Positions 37,587 through 45,585 of a DNA stretch of 64,000 bases are shown in pieces. The position numbers were made by a program, and so were the translations under genes. The notes beneath the pieces are model-generated. The model saw nothing but the letters and a program-made list of their open reading frames with translations. It searched no databases and was not told the DNA's origin. The DNA comes from Streptomyces sp. WAC 01529 (GTDB taxonomy: Bacteria > Actinomycetota > Actinomycetes > Streptomycetales > Streptomycetaceae), in the NCBI RefSeq assembly GCF_003945545.1, contig NZ_CP029617.1, positions 2,677,001-2,741,000 on the forward strand, read 5' to 3'. Each line of letters begins with the position of its first letter. Positions within the stretch are counted from its first letter, which is position 1.

Positions 37587-38138
37587 ACCCTAGGTCGGTC
37601 GCTCTCCCGGCCCGGGGGGTACGACCCCGCACACCCCCGCCACCGTCCATCGTGCCACCAACACGCCCCCTGTATGCGGCCGGTGACAGATCGTCGGCCA
37701 AAGCTTGACGGGGGCGCCAATTCGGCACCCCGCGGGCATCGGGAATTCCCTCCGGTCGTTGCCATCACCACACACGGCGTTCGCAAGAAATTCGAATTGT
37801 TGTGGTGGGCACATCCTGAGTTTCCGGCCCGCCGACCAATCGGACATATCACCGGAGTCGCCTGCGGGCGTTATGCACCATTTAAGATGGATGAATAGTG
37901 ACGTATGGGACAGAAAACAGCCTCATCTCCTTGTCTACCGATGCGATTCGCGGGTACGTGGGCCCGATAAGCGGTAATCGGATCAGCGATTGACAGGGAT
38001 TGCGTTGACGAAAGTGACGAGGGTTTTACGAAGACCGCGCGGCGACGCTAGGGTGCGTCAGATGTTCCACGCTGCCACCACCCCCGTAGGCGCAGTGCGG
38101 TCCCGGGTCGTCTCACCCAGCTCTTGGTGGGAGGGCCT
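37587..38138. other. 552-bp gene-free, AT-richer stretch
   Basis: No ORF with Streptomyces codon bias was found. The part at about 37780-38030 is clearly less GC-rich than its surroundings, with aattcgaatt (a 10-bp palindrome), ccatttaagatgg and tgaatagtgacgta-type words, and an imperfect inverted repeat around it (atcaccacac / gttgtggtg). It should contain the promoter for the acyltransferase gene, and possibly an untranslated RNA; no -10/-35 pair is convincing. Confidence 0.5.
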
Positions 38139-39356
38139 GTGACCAACTCGGTGCACCCGCACGGACGCCACCGGGCGCCGCTCCCCCCGGCCCAGGTGCC
38201 GGCGGCCGGACCCCCGCCCCCACGCTCCCACGCCCGCCCCCACCATCCGACCCCGCAGGCCGCCCCCGCTCCCCCCACTCCGGTCGGCCACCGCGCGGCC
38301 GCCCGTTCGGCGAAGCCCGCCAAGCAGCGCGACGCGTTCTTCGACAACGCCAAGTACCTGGCGATCGTCCTGGTGGCGATGGCCCACGCATGGGAACCCC
38401 TGACGGATCACAGCCGCGCCGCCGAGGCGCTGTACATGACCGTCTACACCTTCCACATGCCGGCGTTCATCCTGATCTCCGGCTACTTCTCGCGCAGCTT
38501 CGACATGCGGCCCGACCGCCTGCGGCGCCTCGTGACGGGTGTCGCCGTGCCGTATGTGATCTTCGAGGTCGCGTACACCCTCTTCAAGCGCTGGGCGGAC
38601 GACGATCCGGCCCAGCCGATCAGTCTGCTCGACCCCTGGTACCTCACCTGGTTCCTGGTCGCGCTCTTCGTGTGGCGGCTCACCGTGCCGCTCTGGAAGA
38701 TCGTGCGGTGGCCGCTGCCGCTCGCCCTGGCCATCGCCATGCTCGCCGTGATCTCCCCGGACATCGGTGACGACCTGGACCTCCAGCGCGTCCTGCAGTT
38801 CCTGCCGTTCTTCGTGCTCGGCCTCCTCATGAAGCCCGAGCACTTCCAGCTGGTGCGCCGCCGCGAGGTGCGGATCCTGTCCGTGCCGCTCTTCGCCGCC
38901 GCGGTGCTGCTCGCCTACTGGGCCGCGCCCCGCATGACGTCCGTGTGGTTCTACCGCCGGGACAGCGCGCAGGAGTTGGGCGTGCCGTGGTGGGTCGGCA
39001 TCGTGATGACGCTGGCGCTCTTCGGCTGTTCCGTGGTGCTCACCGCGTGCTTCTTCGCGTGGGTGCCGCGCCGCAAGATGTGGTTCACGGTCCTCGGCGC
39101 GGGCACGCTCTACGGCTATCTGCTGCACGGCTTCCTCGCCAAGGGGTCCCGCTTCTGGGGCTGGTTCGAGAATTACGAGTGGCTGCACAAGCCGCTCGGC
39201 GAGATCTTCGTGACGGTGGTGGCCGGAACGGTCGTGACGCTGCTGTGCACGCCTCCCGTGCAGCGGATGTTCCGCTTCGCGATGGAGCCCAGGATGGAGT
39301 GGGCCTTCAAGCGGGACGCGGCGGAGCTGGCCCGGGAACGGACCAGGTTCACCTGA
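38139..39356 (+). CDS. Membrane acyltransferase, acyltransferase-3 family
   Basis: 405 residues from the GTG at 38139, preceded by GGGAGGG. The first 60 residues are Pro/His/Ala-rich and cytoplasmic. Then about ten membrane helices of the acyltransferase-3 (OafA/NolL) fold: the catalytic-type His is in VLVAMAHAWEPL and the FHMPAFILISGYFSRS block is typical. Members transfer acetyl or other acyl groups to cell-surface sugars or lipids; the acceptor is unknown. It is monocistronic, with a strong terminator shared with the convergent ABC permease. Confidence 0.85.
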   Translation: MTNSVHPHGRHRAPLPPAQVPAAGPPPPRSHARPHHPTPQAAPAPPTPVGHRAAARSAKPAKQRDAFFDNAKYLAIVLVAMAHAWEPLTDHSRAAEALYMTVYTFHMPAFILISGYFSRSFDMRPDRLRRLVTGVAVPYVIFEVAYTLFKRWADDDPAQPISLLDPWYLTWFLVALFVWRLTVPLWKIVRWPLPLALAIAMLAVISPDIGDDLDLQRVLQFLPFFVLGLLMKPEHFQLVRRREVRILSVPLFAAAVLLAYWAAPRMTSVWFYRRDSAQELGVPWWVGIVMTLALFGCSVVLTACFFAWVPRRKMWFTVLGAGTLYGYLLHGFLAKGSRFWGWFENYEWLHKPLGEIFVTVVAGTVVTLLCTPPVQRMFRFAMEPRMEWAFKRDAAELARERTRFT

Positions 39357-39371
39357 GGAACCAGGTTCGAT

Positions 39372-39406
39372 GAACGCCCGACGGTGTGCTTCACCGTCGG
39401 GCGTTC
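39372..39406. terminator. Bidirectional terminator between acyltransferase and ABC permease
   Basis: A perfect 15-bp stem, gaacgcccgacggtg (39372-39386) with caccgtcgggcgttc (39392-39406), and a 5-nt loop lie between convergent stop codons. Confidence 0.88.
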
Positions 39407-39407
39407 G

Positions 39408-41867
39408 TCATGCCGCGGACTTCAGGGCCTGCCGTGCCGGGATCGTCGTCGCGGCCAGGCCGAGGAGCAGGGTGGCGGCCACGAAGGAGCCGTAGACCAG
39501 CGGGGGGATGTACGGGGGTTCGCCGGTCAGGCCCTTGACCATCGGGAAGAGCGTGGCCAGGGCGATCGCCGAGCCGATGACCGTGCCCGCGACCGCCACG
39601 AGCAGCGTCTCCCAGCGGATCATCCGCATCACCTGGCGGCGGGTGGAGCCGATCAGTCGCAGCGTGCCCAGTTCGCGGCGGCGGTCGAGGACCGTCATCA
39701 CCAGGGTGTTGACCGCGGCGACGGCCGCGAAGCCGCCGAGTACGGCCGCCATCGTGGTGTTGGCCCAGGCGTTCAGCTCGCGGTCCAGGGACTGGGCGCT
39801 GGTGTAGTCGTCGCGGTCCTGGAGGGTGCCGAGGGCGGAGAGGGCCGCCGCCGAGCCGCCCTTGGTCCAGATCTCGGTGGGGAAGGCCGAGGTCACGTGC
39901 CGCTTCAGGTCGGCGGCGGGCAGCGTCACCTGGGAGAGGCCGAGGCCCCTGCCGTACGTCGCCACGATCTTCGGGGTGGCCTTGGTGCCGTCGGGCATGT
40001 GGAGGGCGAGGCGGTCGCCGACCTCCACGTGGGCGGAGCGGGCGAGCCGGGTGTCCACGGCGATCTCGCCCTTGCCGAGCGTGAGCGTGCCCTTCTCGAC
40101 CTTGAGGTCCTGGACCTTGCCGAGGCCGGCGGCGGTGCCGGTGATGCCCTGCGTCGACGCCGACTCCAGCCAGCGGTCGCCGCCCGAGCCGACCGGGACG
40201 AGTACGGAGGTCTTGAGCACTCCGACGGCCGCGGTGACCCCGTCGGCGCCTCGGGCCTTGGTGAGCGTGTCCGGGGCGAGTCCGGTGTCCGAGGTGAGGA
40301 TGTGGTCGGCGGTGATGCCCTCGCGCTGCTGGTCCGCGGCGACCCGGTCCTCGCTGGTGTGCATGAAGACGAGGACGGAGGAGAACGCCATGGCGAGGAC
40401 GATCGGGGTGATCGCGGAGGCCAGACGGCGTGCGTTCGTACGGGAGTTCGCGGCGGCCAGCGAGGCGGAGGCGCCCGCGCCGCGCAGCGGGAGGCCGAAG
40501 AGGGCCGCGCAGCCGCGGGCCACGAGCGGGCCGAGCAGGGCCACGGCGAGCATGAAGAGCATGACGACGCCGAGTGCCGCGTTGGCCGCGTCGTCGCCGC
40601 TGGTGCTCGCGGCGACTCCGGAGAGGGTCACGCCGCCCACCGCGGCGGCGACGCCGAGCGGCGTACGGATCCAGCCGAGCCCCGCGCGTTCCACGGACGC
40701 CTCGCTGAGCGCCTGGCCGGGCTTGATGCGGGAGGGGCGGCGGGCCGCCATGAATCCGGCGCCGAGCGCGGTCAGGACGGCGATGCCGACGGCGGCGGCG
40801 AGCGGGAGGACGGAGAGGGACAGGTCGACCGCCTCCGGGATCGCGCCCTTCTCCTTGAGCTGCCCGAACCACCAGTTGGCCAGGGCGATGCCGGGGAGCG
40901 CGCCGACCGCTCCCGCGAGGGGCGCGACGAGCAGGGTCTCGGTGGCGATGGTGCGGCGGATCTGGCGCGGGGTGGTGCCGATGGCACGCAGCAGCGCGTA
41001 CTCGCGGGCGCGCTGGCCGACGGAGAGGGCGACGGTTCCGGCGGCGGTGAAGACGGCGGTCAGGGCCGCGATGCCGCCGAAGGAGCCGCCGAGCGCGGTC
41101 AGCATCTCCTTGGCGTAGGCGAGTTCGGAGCCCTCGGCGGCGGTGCGGTCGTCGCCGGTGTGGACCTCGGCCTTGCCGCCGAGGGCGTGCGCGACCTGGG
41201 ACTTGAGGGCGGCGGCGGAGACGCCGGGCTCGGGCAGTGCGACGACGGCGTCGATCCGCCCGGGGTGCCCGGAGAGGCGTATGGCGTCGGAGTCGGCGAG
41301 CCAGGCGGTGGGTGCGCCGCCCTGGGCGGTCCTGACCGTGCCGGAGACGCGGAAGTCGCGCGGGCCGTCGGCGGTGGTGAGCCTGACGCGGTCGCCGACG
41401 GCGGCGCCGGGGGTGGCGAGGGCGACCTCGCCGGGGTGCGGGGCGCGGCCCGCGGTCAGCTTCTCGCCGGTGAAGGCGGTGGAGCCCCAGCCGTGCGCGG
41501 TGACCTCCTTGCCGCCGGAGCGGACGGGGAAGGTGACGTCGGCGACGGCGGTGCGGGCGCCGGGTGCCGAGGCGGCCTTGGCGACCAGGGACGCGTCGAG
41601 CCGGGCCCGGTCGGGCAGCGGGGTGGAGGTCTCGGAGCGGGACTCGCCGCTGCCGGTGACGAAGTCGACCGCCTGGTCGGCGGCGGCCACCACGGGGGCG
41701 CCCGCGTAGCGGACGGGGGGCGCGGAGGCGCGCAGGCCGGTCTCCAGGAGGATTCCGCACGCGGTCACGATCAACGAGGCCATCATCAGCGCGACGAAGG
41801 TCCCGGCGAACGCGGCGGGCTTGAAGCGGATCGCCGCGCGGGCCAGGCCGTTGGGTACGTACGCCAT
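39408..41867 (-). CDS. MacB/FtsX-type ABC transporter permease
   Basis: 819 residues from the ATG at 41867 (MAYVPNGLARAAIRFKPAAF). It starts with one N-terminal helix and a 200-residue extracytoplasmic domain. Then come two FtsX four-helix blocks: the first near 275-400 (AREYALLRAIGTTPRQIRRTI), the second near 695-815 (RRELGTLRLIGSTRRQVMRMI). This duplicated topology is typical of actinobacterial antimicrobial-peptide or lipoprotein-type ABC exporters. ATG overlaps the ATPase stop as TGATG, so the two are translationally coupled. Confidence 0.92.
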   Translation of the reverse strand: MAYVPNGLARAAIRFKPAAFAGTFVALMMASLIVTACGILLETGLRASAPPVRYAGAPVVAAADQAVDFVTGSGESRSETSTPLPDRARLDASLVAKAASAPGARTAVADVTFPVRSGGKEVTAHGWGSTAFTGEKLTAGRAPHPGEVALATPGAAVGDRVRLTTADGPRDFRVSGTVRTAQGGAPTAWLADSDAIRLSGHPGRIDAVVALPEPGVSAAALKSQVAHALGGKAEVHTGDDRTAAEGSELAYAKEMLTALGGSFGGIAALTAVFTAAGTVALSVGQRAREYALLRAIGTTPRQIRRTIATETLLVAPLAGAVGALPGIALANWWFGQLKEKGAIPEAVDLSLSVLPLAAAVGIAVLTALGAGFMAARRPSRIKPGQALSEASVERAGLGWIRTPLGVAAAVGGVTLSGVAASTSGDDAANAALGVVMLFMLAVALLGPLVARGCAALFGLPLRGAGASASLAAANSRTNARRLASAITPIVLAMAFSSVLVFMHTSEDRVAADQQREGITADHILTSDTGLAPDTLTKARGADGVTAAVGVLKTSVLVPVGSGGDRWLESASTQGITGTAAGLGKVQDLKVEKGTLTLGKGEIAVDTRLARSAHVEVGDRLALHMPDGTKATPKIVATYGRGLGLSQVTLPAADLKRHVTSAFPTEIWTKGGSAAALSALGTLQDRDDYTSAQSLDRELNAWANTTMAAVLGGFAAVAAVNTLVMTVLDRRRELGTLRLIGSTRRQVMRMIRWETLLVAVAGTVIGSAIALATLFPMVKGLTGEPPYIPPLVYGSFVAATLLLGLAATTIPARQALKSAA

Positions 41868-42694
41868 CACGCGGCCGCCGTCGCGTAGGCGGGGGCCGTC
41901 AGCGAGGTCATGCGGGCCGCGATCTGCGCGGCGGACGCGTGTTCGAGGCGGTCGACGAGGGAGCCGTCGGCGAGGAAGAGGACGCGGTCGGCCCAGGCCG
42001 CGGCGGCCGGGTCGTGGGTGACCATGACGACGGTGGCGCCCATGGCGTCGACCGCCGAGCGCAGCAAGCCGAGGATCTCGGTGGCGGTGGTGGTGTCCAG
42101 GGCGCCGGTCGGCTCGTCGGCGAAGATCACGTCGGGCTCGGTGACCAGGGCGCGGGCGATGGCGACGCGCTGCTGCTGGCCGCCGGAGAGCTGGCCGGGG
42201 CGGCGGCTCCCCTTGTCGCCGAGGCCGACGCGGGACAGCATCGCGGCGGCCTTGCGGCGGTCGGGGCGGCGGCCCGCGAGGCGCATCGGCAGGACGACGT
42301 TCTGTTCGACGGTCAGCGACGGCAGCAGGTTGAACGCCTGGAAGACGAAGCCGAGGCGGGTGCGGCGCAGGGCGGTCAGCTTGTTCTCGCTCATGCCGGT
42401 GATCTCGGTGCCGCCCAGGTGCACGCTGCCGGAGCTGGGCCGGTCGAGGCCCGCCGCGCATTGCAGGAACGTGGACTTGCCCGATCCCGACGGCCCCATG
42501 ACGGCGGTGAAGCTGCCGCGCGGCAGGGCGAGGTCGATACCGGCGAGCGCGTGCACGGCACCGGCCCCGCGCCCGTACTGACGGCGGACACCGCGCAGTT
42601 CGACGGCCCAGTCACCGGGCCGGGCGCTCGGCATCGGAGACGTCACGACCGCTCCCGCGCGCTCTTCGGTCCGGTTCTTCCGTCGCAGCCCCAT
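41867..42694 (-). CDS. LolD/MacB-type ABC transporter ATP-binding protein
   Basis: 275 residues. Walker A GPSGSGKST, Q-loop region FQAFNLLPSLT, signature LSGGQQQRVAIARAL, Walker B VIFADEPTGALD and H-loop VMVTHDP are all intact. The 25-residue basic N-terminal extension (MGLRRKNRTEERAG) is not part of the core. Upstream is a gtacgaac direct repeat near the start codon and a 14-bp palindrome further out, both candidate operators. No regulator of the TetR or two-component type is adjacent; the nearest is the divergent XRE gene. Confidence 0.94.
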   Translation of the reverse strand: MGLRRKNRTEERAGAVVTSPMPSARPGDWAVELRGVRRQYGRGAGAVHALAGIDLALPRGSFTAVMGPSGSGKSTFLQCAAGLDRPSSGSVHLGGTEITGMSENKLTALRRTRLGFVFQAFNLLPSLTVEQNVVLPMRLAGRRPDRRKAAAMLSRVGLGDKGSRRPGQLSGGQQQRVAIARALVTEPDVIFADEPTGALDTTTATEILGLLRSAVDAMGATVVMVTHDPAAAAWADRVLFLADGSLVDRLEHASAAQIAARMTSLTAPAYATAAA

Positions 42695-42712
42695 GGCTGT
42701 GCCGCCTTCCGT

Positions 42713-42735
42713 TCGTACGTTCGTACACCGCTGGT
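42713..42735 (-). promoter_or_regulatory. Tandem gtacgaac repeat before the ABC operon
   Basis: On the minus strand gtacgaac occurs twice in tandem (tgtacgaacgtacgaacgga), about 20-40 nt before the ATPase start codon. Possible regulator half-sites; low confidence. Confidence 0.3.
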
Positions 42736-42799
42736 CGATGTCTCGAACCTACGGATCAGGGGCTGGTGTGGACCATGAGGGCGGCTGGCGGACCGGGGG

Positions 42800-42813
42800 T
42801 GGGGTTAACCCCA
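42800..42813. promoter_or_regulatory. 14-bp perfect palindrome between the ABC operon and the XRE gene
   Basis: tggggttaacccca is a perfect palindrome placed in the divergent intergenic region (42695-42957), about 145 nt from the XRE start and 106 nt from the ABC start. It is a candidate operator; the cognate protein is unknown. Confidence 0.4.
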
Positions 42814-42957
42814 GGCGGGGCGCCCCGCCCCGCGCCCGTGGCATGCCAACACCCGCAACCGTTCAACCAGTTGGGACATTCGCCTGACCGTCCCGCTACC
42901 GTGCGCTTACGCTTGAACACGATCCGAAATCAACCCTCCGGGACGTTGGAGGCAGGC

Positions 42958-43806
42958 GTGACTCAACCCCGCGCGCTCGACGCGAGCGCCTCACCACTCG
43001 ACTACTACGGCGCGGAATTACGCCGCCTGAGAGAGACCGCCGGACTGAGCCAGGCGCAGCTGGGCGACTGCATCTTCTGTACGGGATCCCTGGTGGGCCA
43101 GATCGAGACGACGAAGAGGGTGCCGACGCGGGAGTTCTCCGAACGGGTGGACGCGGCGCTGGGGACGGATGGTCAGCTGTCCCGTCTGGTGGGTCTCGTG
43201 CTGCGCAGCCAGTTGCCTAGTTGGTTCCAGGAGTACGCGGAGATGGAGGCTCGGGCCGCGTACATCTCCTCATACCAGTCGCAGTTGGTGGACGGACTGC
43301 TTCAGACACAGGCGTACGCGCGAGCGGTGCTGGGCGTCATGACGGAGGACAACCTCGACGCGCGAGTCGAAGCGCGCATGGATCGCCAGCGCATCCTGAA
43401 GCGGAAGAACCCGCCGCTGTCGTGGGCGGTGCTGAGCGAGGCGGTGCTGCATCAGGAGGTTGGCGGTCCCGAGGTCATGCGGGAACAACTGGCCCATCTG
43501 TTGAAGTTCCGAAGCAGCCAGTGGGTGAACCTCCAGATCCTGCCATTCACTGCGGGCCAACACGCGGGCCTGCCTGGCACGTTCACCACCCTCCGCTTCG
43601 AGGAGGACCCCGACCTCATCTACACCGAGGACTTCGTGCAGGGCCACATGACGGCTCATCCTGAGAAGGTCAAAGAGAGTTCTCTTCGTTACGCTCACTT
43701 GCAGGCATCCGCCTTGTCCATGGAGGATTCGGCGGCACTGATCGCGCGCGTGATGGAGGAACGGTATGGAGACCAACCAGCGGCTGGCGGGCGCGACATG
43801 GCGTAA
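42958..43806 (+). CDS. XRE family regulator with DUF5753, carrying a TTA codon
   Basis: 282 residues from the GTG at 42958, preceded by GGAGG. The helix-turn-helix is at about 15-70 (AELRRLRETAGLSQAQLGDCIFCTGSLVGQIE). The C-terminal DUF5753 domain, about 100-275, has the usual VDGLLQTQAYARAVL, LSEAVLHQEVGG and LRFEEDPDLIYTED blocks. Codon 21 (43018-43020) is TTA, rare in Streptomyces and read only by the bldA tRNA, so synthesis is probably delayed to late growth. The 3' end overlaps the DUF397 gene by 41 nt, the standard regulator-partner arrangement of these families. Confidence 0.93.
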   Translation: MTQPRALDASASPLDYYGAELRRLRETAGLSQAQLGDCIFCTGSLVGQIETTKRVPTREFSERVDAALGTDGQLSRLVGLVLRSQLPSWFQEYAEMEARAAYISSYQSQLVDGLLQTQAYARAVLGVMTEDNLDARVEARMDRQRILKRKNPPLSWAVLSEAVLHQEVGGPEVMREQLAHLLKFRSSQWVNLQILPFTAGQHAGLPGTFTTLRFEEDPDLIYTEDFVQGHMTAHPEKVKESSLRYAHLQASALSMEDSAALIARVMEERYGDQPAAGGRDMA

Positions 43807-44041
43807 GTCGAGCTACAGCAGCGACACGGGCGGCCAGTGCATCGAGTGCGCACCGCTCGGCACTGCCGCCTGGCGCAAGTCGTCGCACAGCGGTGACACC
43901 GGCGGCCAGTGCGTCGAGGTCGCCGACCTCAACGCCCATGTCGCCATACGGGACTCCAAGAACCCCGAGGGCCCGGCCTTCGCCGTCGCGCCCGGCGCCT
44001 TCGCGGCGTTCGTCTCGGCGGCGGCAAAGGGCAGCGTCTGA
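43766..44041 (+). CDS. DUF397 protein with one and a half domain copies
   Basis: 91 residues from the ATG at 43766 (GGAGGAACGG upstream). The DUF397 core WRKSSxSxDTGGQCxE occurs twice: a truncated first copy at about 10-30 (WRKSSYSSDTGGQCIE) and a full second copy at about 33-85 (WRKSSHSGDTGGQCVEVADL ... IRDSKNPEGPAFAV). These small proteins pair with XRE/DUF5753 regulators and probably modulate them. It overlaps the upstream regulator by 41 nt in a different frame. Confidence 0.9.
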   Translation: METNQRLAGATWRKSSYSSDTGGQCIECAPLGTAAWRKSSHSGDTGGQCVEVADLNAHVAIRDSKNPEGPAFAVAPGAFAAFVSAAAKGSV

Positions 44042-44048
44042 GCCGGGT

Positions 44049-44078
44049 GTGACAAGCCGTTTTTCCTTGGGGTACAGT
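44049..44078 (+). promoter_or_regulatory. Possible promoter of the structured RNA
   Basis: gtgaca (44049-44054) and tacagt (44073-44078), with 18 nt between them, resemble a vegetative -35/-10 pair. Predicted transcription would start at about 44085, at the 5' edge of the RNA scaffold. Alternatively the RNA is processed from the XRE-DUF397 transcript; the two cannot be told apart from sequence. Confidence 0.4.
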
Positions 44079-44083
44079 GGATC

Positions 44084-44229
44084 TTGAGCCGGTCGCCGCT
44101 TCAAGCGGTAACCGGAGATGCGTCGGTGGTCCAAGGAAAGACGCCCCGCTTCCTGCGGGGAAATGCAGGTGCAAGGCCTGCCCGGCGCTCTATCAAGGCC
44201 CGTACACGCTCAGCGTGTACGGGCCTTTT
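44084..44229 (+). ncRNA. Structured RNA resembling HEARO / IscB-type omega-RNA, without its nuclease
   Basis: The RNA has: a two-part stem, ccggt/accgg enclosing ccgct/agcgg (44089-44115); the conserved linker gagatgc; a 7-bp closing stem gcgtcgg/ccggcgc; the internal ggtccaaggaaagac block; a ccccgc/gcgggg hairpin; ggggaaatgcaggtgcaagg leading to a gcagg/cctgc hairpin; then a terminator. I recognise this combination as the HEARO motif, which serves as the omega-RNA of IscB nucleases. A TTGA precedes the scaffold (44084-44087), close to the ATGA/GTGA reported beside HEARO elements. No HNH/RuvC ORF is nearby. What else: an unrelated attenuator or uncharacterised RNA. Rfam comparison was not possible. 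Confidence 0.65.
44197..44225 (+). terminator. Intrinsic terminator closing the structured RNA
   Basis: A perfect 13-bp stem, ggcccgtacacgc (44197-44209) with gcgtgtacgggcc (44213-44225), and a 3-nt loop is followed by tttt. It lies between the RNA and the convergent phosphatase gene (stop at 44258). Confidence 0.9.
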
Positions 44230-44257
44230 CGTTGGCCAGACGGCCAATGAGTACGGC

Positions 44258-45433
44258 TCACGCCTCCCGGCAGATCAGCAGCAACGCCCTGTCGTCGTTC
44301 ACGTCCTTGGCGACGGCCTCGATGAGGTGCCAGGCCGCGCCGTGGAAGCCGCCCGCCACATAGCGGTCGGCCTCGCCCGTGAGGCGGTCGATGCCCTCGG
44401 CGATGTCGCGGTCCGAGGTCTCCACCAGGCCGTCCGTGAAGAGCATCAGGACGTCGCCGGGGCGCAGCAGGCCCTTGACCGGGTCGAACTGGGCGCCGTC
44501 GTAGACGCCGAGGAGCGGGCCCTGGCCCGTCTTCTCCTCCCAGCGGCCGCTGCCCGCGCTGAGCTGGAGGCCCGGCGGGTGGCCCGCCGAGAAGAGTTCG
44601 TAGTCGCCGGTCTCCAGGTCGAGGACGAGGTGGATGGAGGTCGCGAAGCCCTCGTCCCAGTCCTGGCGGAGCAGATAGCCGTTGGCGGCGGGCAGGAAGG
44701 AGTGCGGGGGCAGCGAGCCGAGCAGGCCGCCGAAGGCGCCGGACAGGAGCAGCGCCCGCGAACCGGCGTCCATGCCCTTGCCGGAGACGTCGGTGAGGAC
44801 GACCTCCAGGGTGCGGCCGCCGTTCGTGCGGGCGGCGACGACGAAGTCGCCGGAGAAGGACTGCCCGCCGGCCGGGCGCAGCGCCATCTCGCGGTGCCAG
44901 CCGCGCGGCAGCTTGGGCAGTTTGCTCTGGACGCGGATGCGCTCGCGCAGGTCGAAGAGCATCGTGCCGCCGCCGCGCCAGGGCACGCCGACCCGGCTGC
45001 GGAACTGGGCGATGACAAGCCCGAAGAAGCCGCAGGCCGCGACGACGAGGACGACGCCGGGTGTGACGCGCGAGGAGCCGTCGGTGTACGGGCCGAGCTG
45101 GACGGACTCCACGATCAGGGCCGCCGCTGCCGCCGCGTACAGGGCGAGGAGGCTGGCGGGGCGCAGGAGCAGGCCGCCCGCGACGATGGGCAGGACGAGG
45201 GCGGCGGGCGCGCACCACACGTTGTTGATGAGCGTGCCGCAGGCGATCATCGGGACGGTGACGAGCAGACCGGCGAGGGCGACCCAGTCGGGGCCGTCGC
45301 CCCGGAAGTAGTCGACGCCTGATTTGCGCAGCACTATGCGGACCCGGTGCAGCCGCTTGTTCATCCGGGCCGTGAACGTCTCGGCTTCCGCCCGCCGCTC
45401 GCGACGTGCGCGCCGTGCTCGTCGTACCGCCAT
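44258..45433 (-). CDS. Membrane PP2C/SpoIIE-type serine phosphatase
   Basis: 391 residues. Three to five membrane helices lie at about 50-140, then the PPM-type SpoIIE domain from about 165: SGDFVVAA, VLTDVSGKGMDAG, SAGHPPGLQL, LMLFTDGLVE and DDRALLLICREA, which carry the metal-binding aspartates. These phosphatases commonly control anti-sigma-factor antagonists in Streptomyces. No sensor (PAS/GAF) or anti-sigma domain is fused and no such gene is adjacent. The N-terminus is unusually Arg/Ala-rich ([14 protein letters not shown]). Confidence 0.9.
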   Translation of the reverse strand: MAVRRARRARRERRAEAETFTARMNKRLHRVRIVLRKSGVDYFRGDGPDWVALAGLLVTVPMIACGTLINNVWCAPAALVLPIVAGGLLLRPASLLALYAAAAAALIVESVQLGPYTDGSSRVTPGVVLVVAACGFFGLVIAQFRSRVGVPWRGGGTMLFDLRERIRVQSKLPKLPRGWHREMALRPAGGQSFSGDFVVAARTNGGRTLEVVLTDVSGKGMDAGSRALLLSGAFGGLLGSLPPHSFLPAANGYLLRQDWDEGFATSIHLVLDLETGDYELFSAGHPPGLQLSAGSGRWEEKTGQGPLLGVYDGAQFDPVKGLLRPGDVLMLFTDGLVETSDRDIAEGIDRLTGEADRYVAGGFHGAAWHLIEAVAKDVNDDRALLLICREA

Positions 45434-45585
45434 TGCTCGTGGACCTTATCCAGCGGGCCGCGCACTTCGCACGGGAGGTCCCTCTTGTCCCCCGTCGGAG
45501 GCACGCCGTGGACGGGGGTCGACGGCCGGTTCCACCCCCGGAAATCCCCTCGCATCGGGCGGTATCGCCCTGGTAGGCATGGCAT

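Noticed and set aside
37383..38138. Integrated AICE next to the tRNA genes
   Set aside because: No integrase, Rep or Tra genes and no duplicated tRNA end are present; only a small membrane protein and an AT-richer gap.
44084..44196. Riboswitch upstream of a metabolic gene
   Set aside because: The gene downstream runs in the opposite direction and the RNA closes with its own terminator, so there is no cis-regulated ORF.
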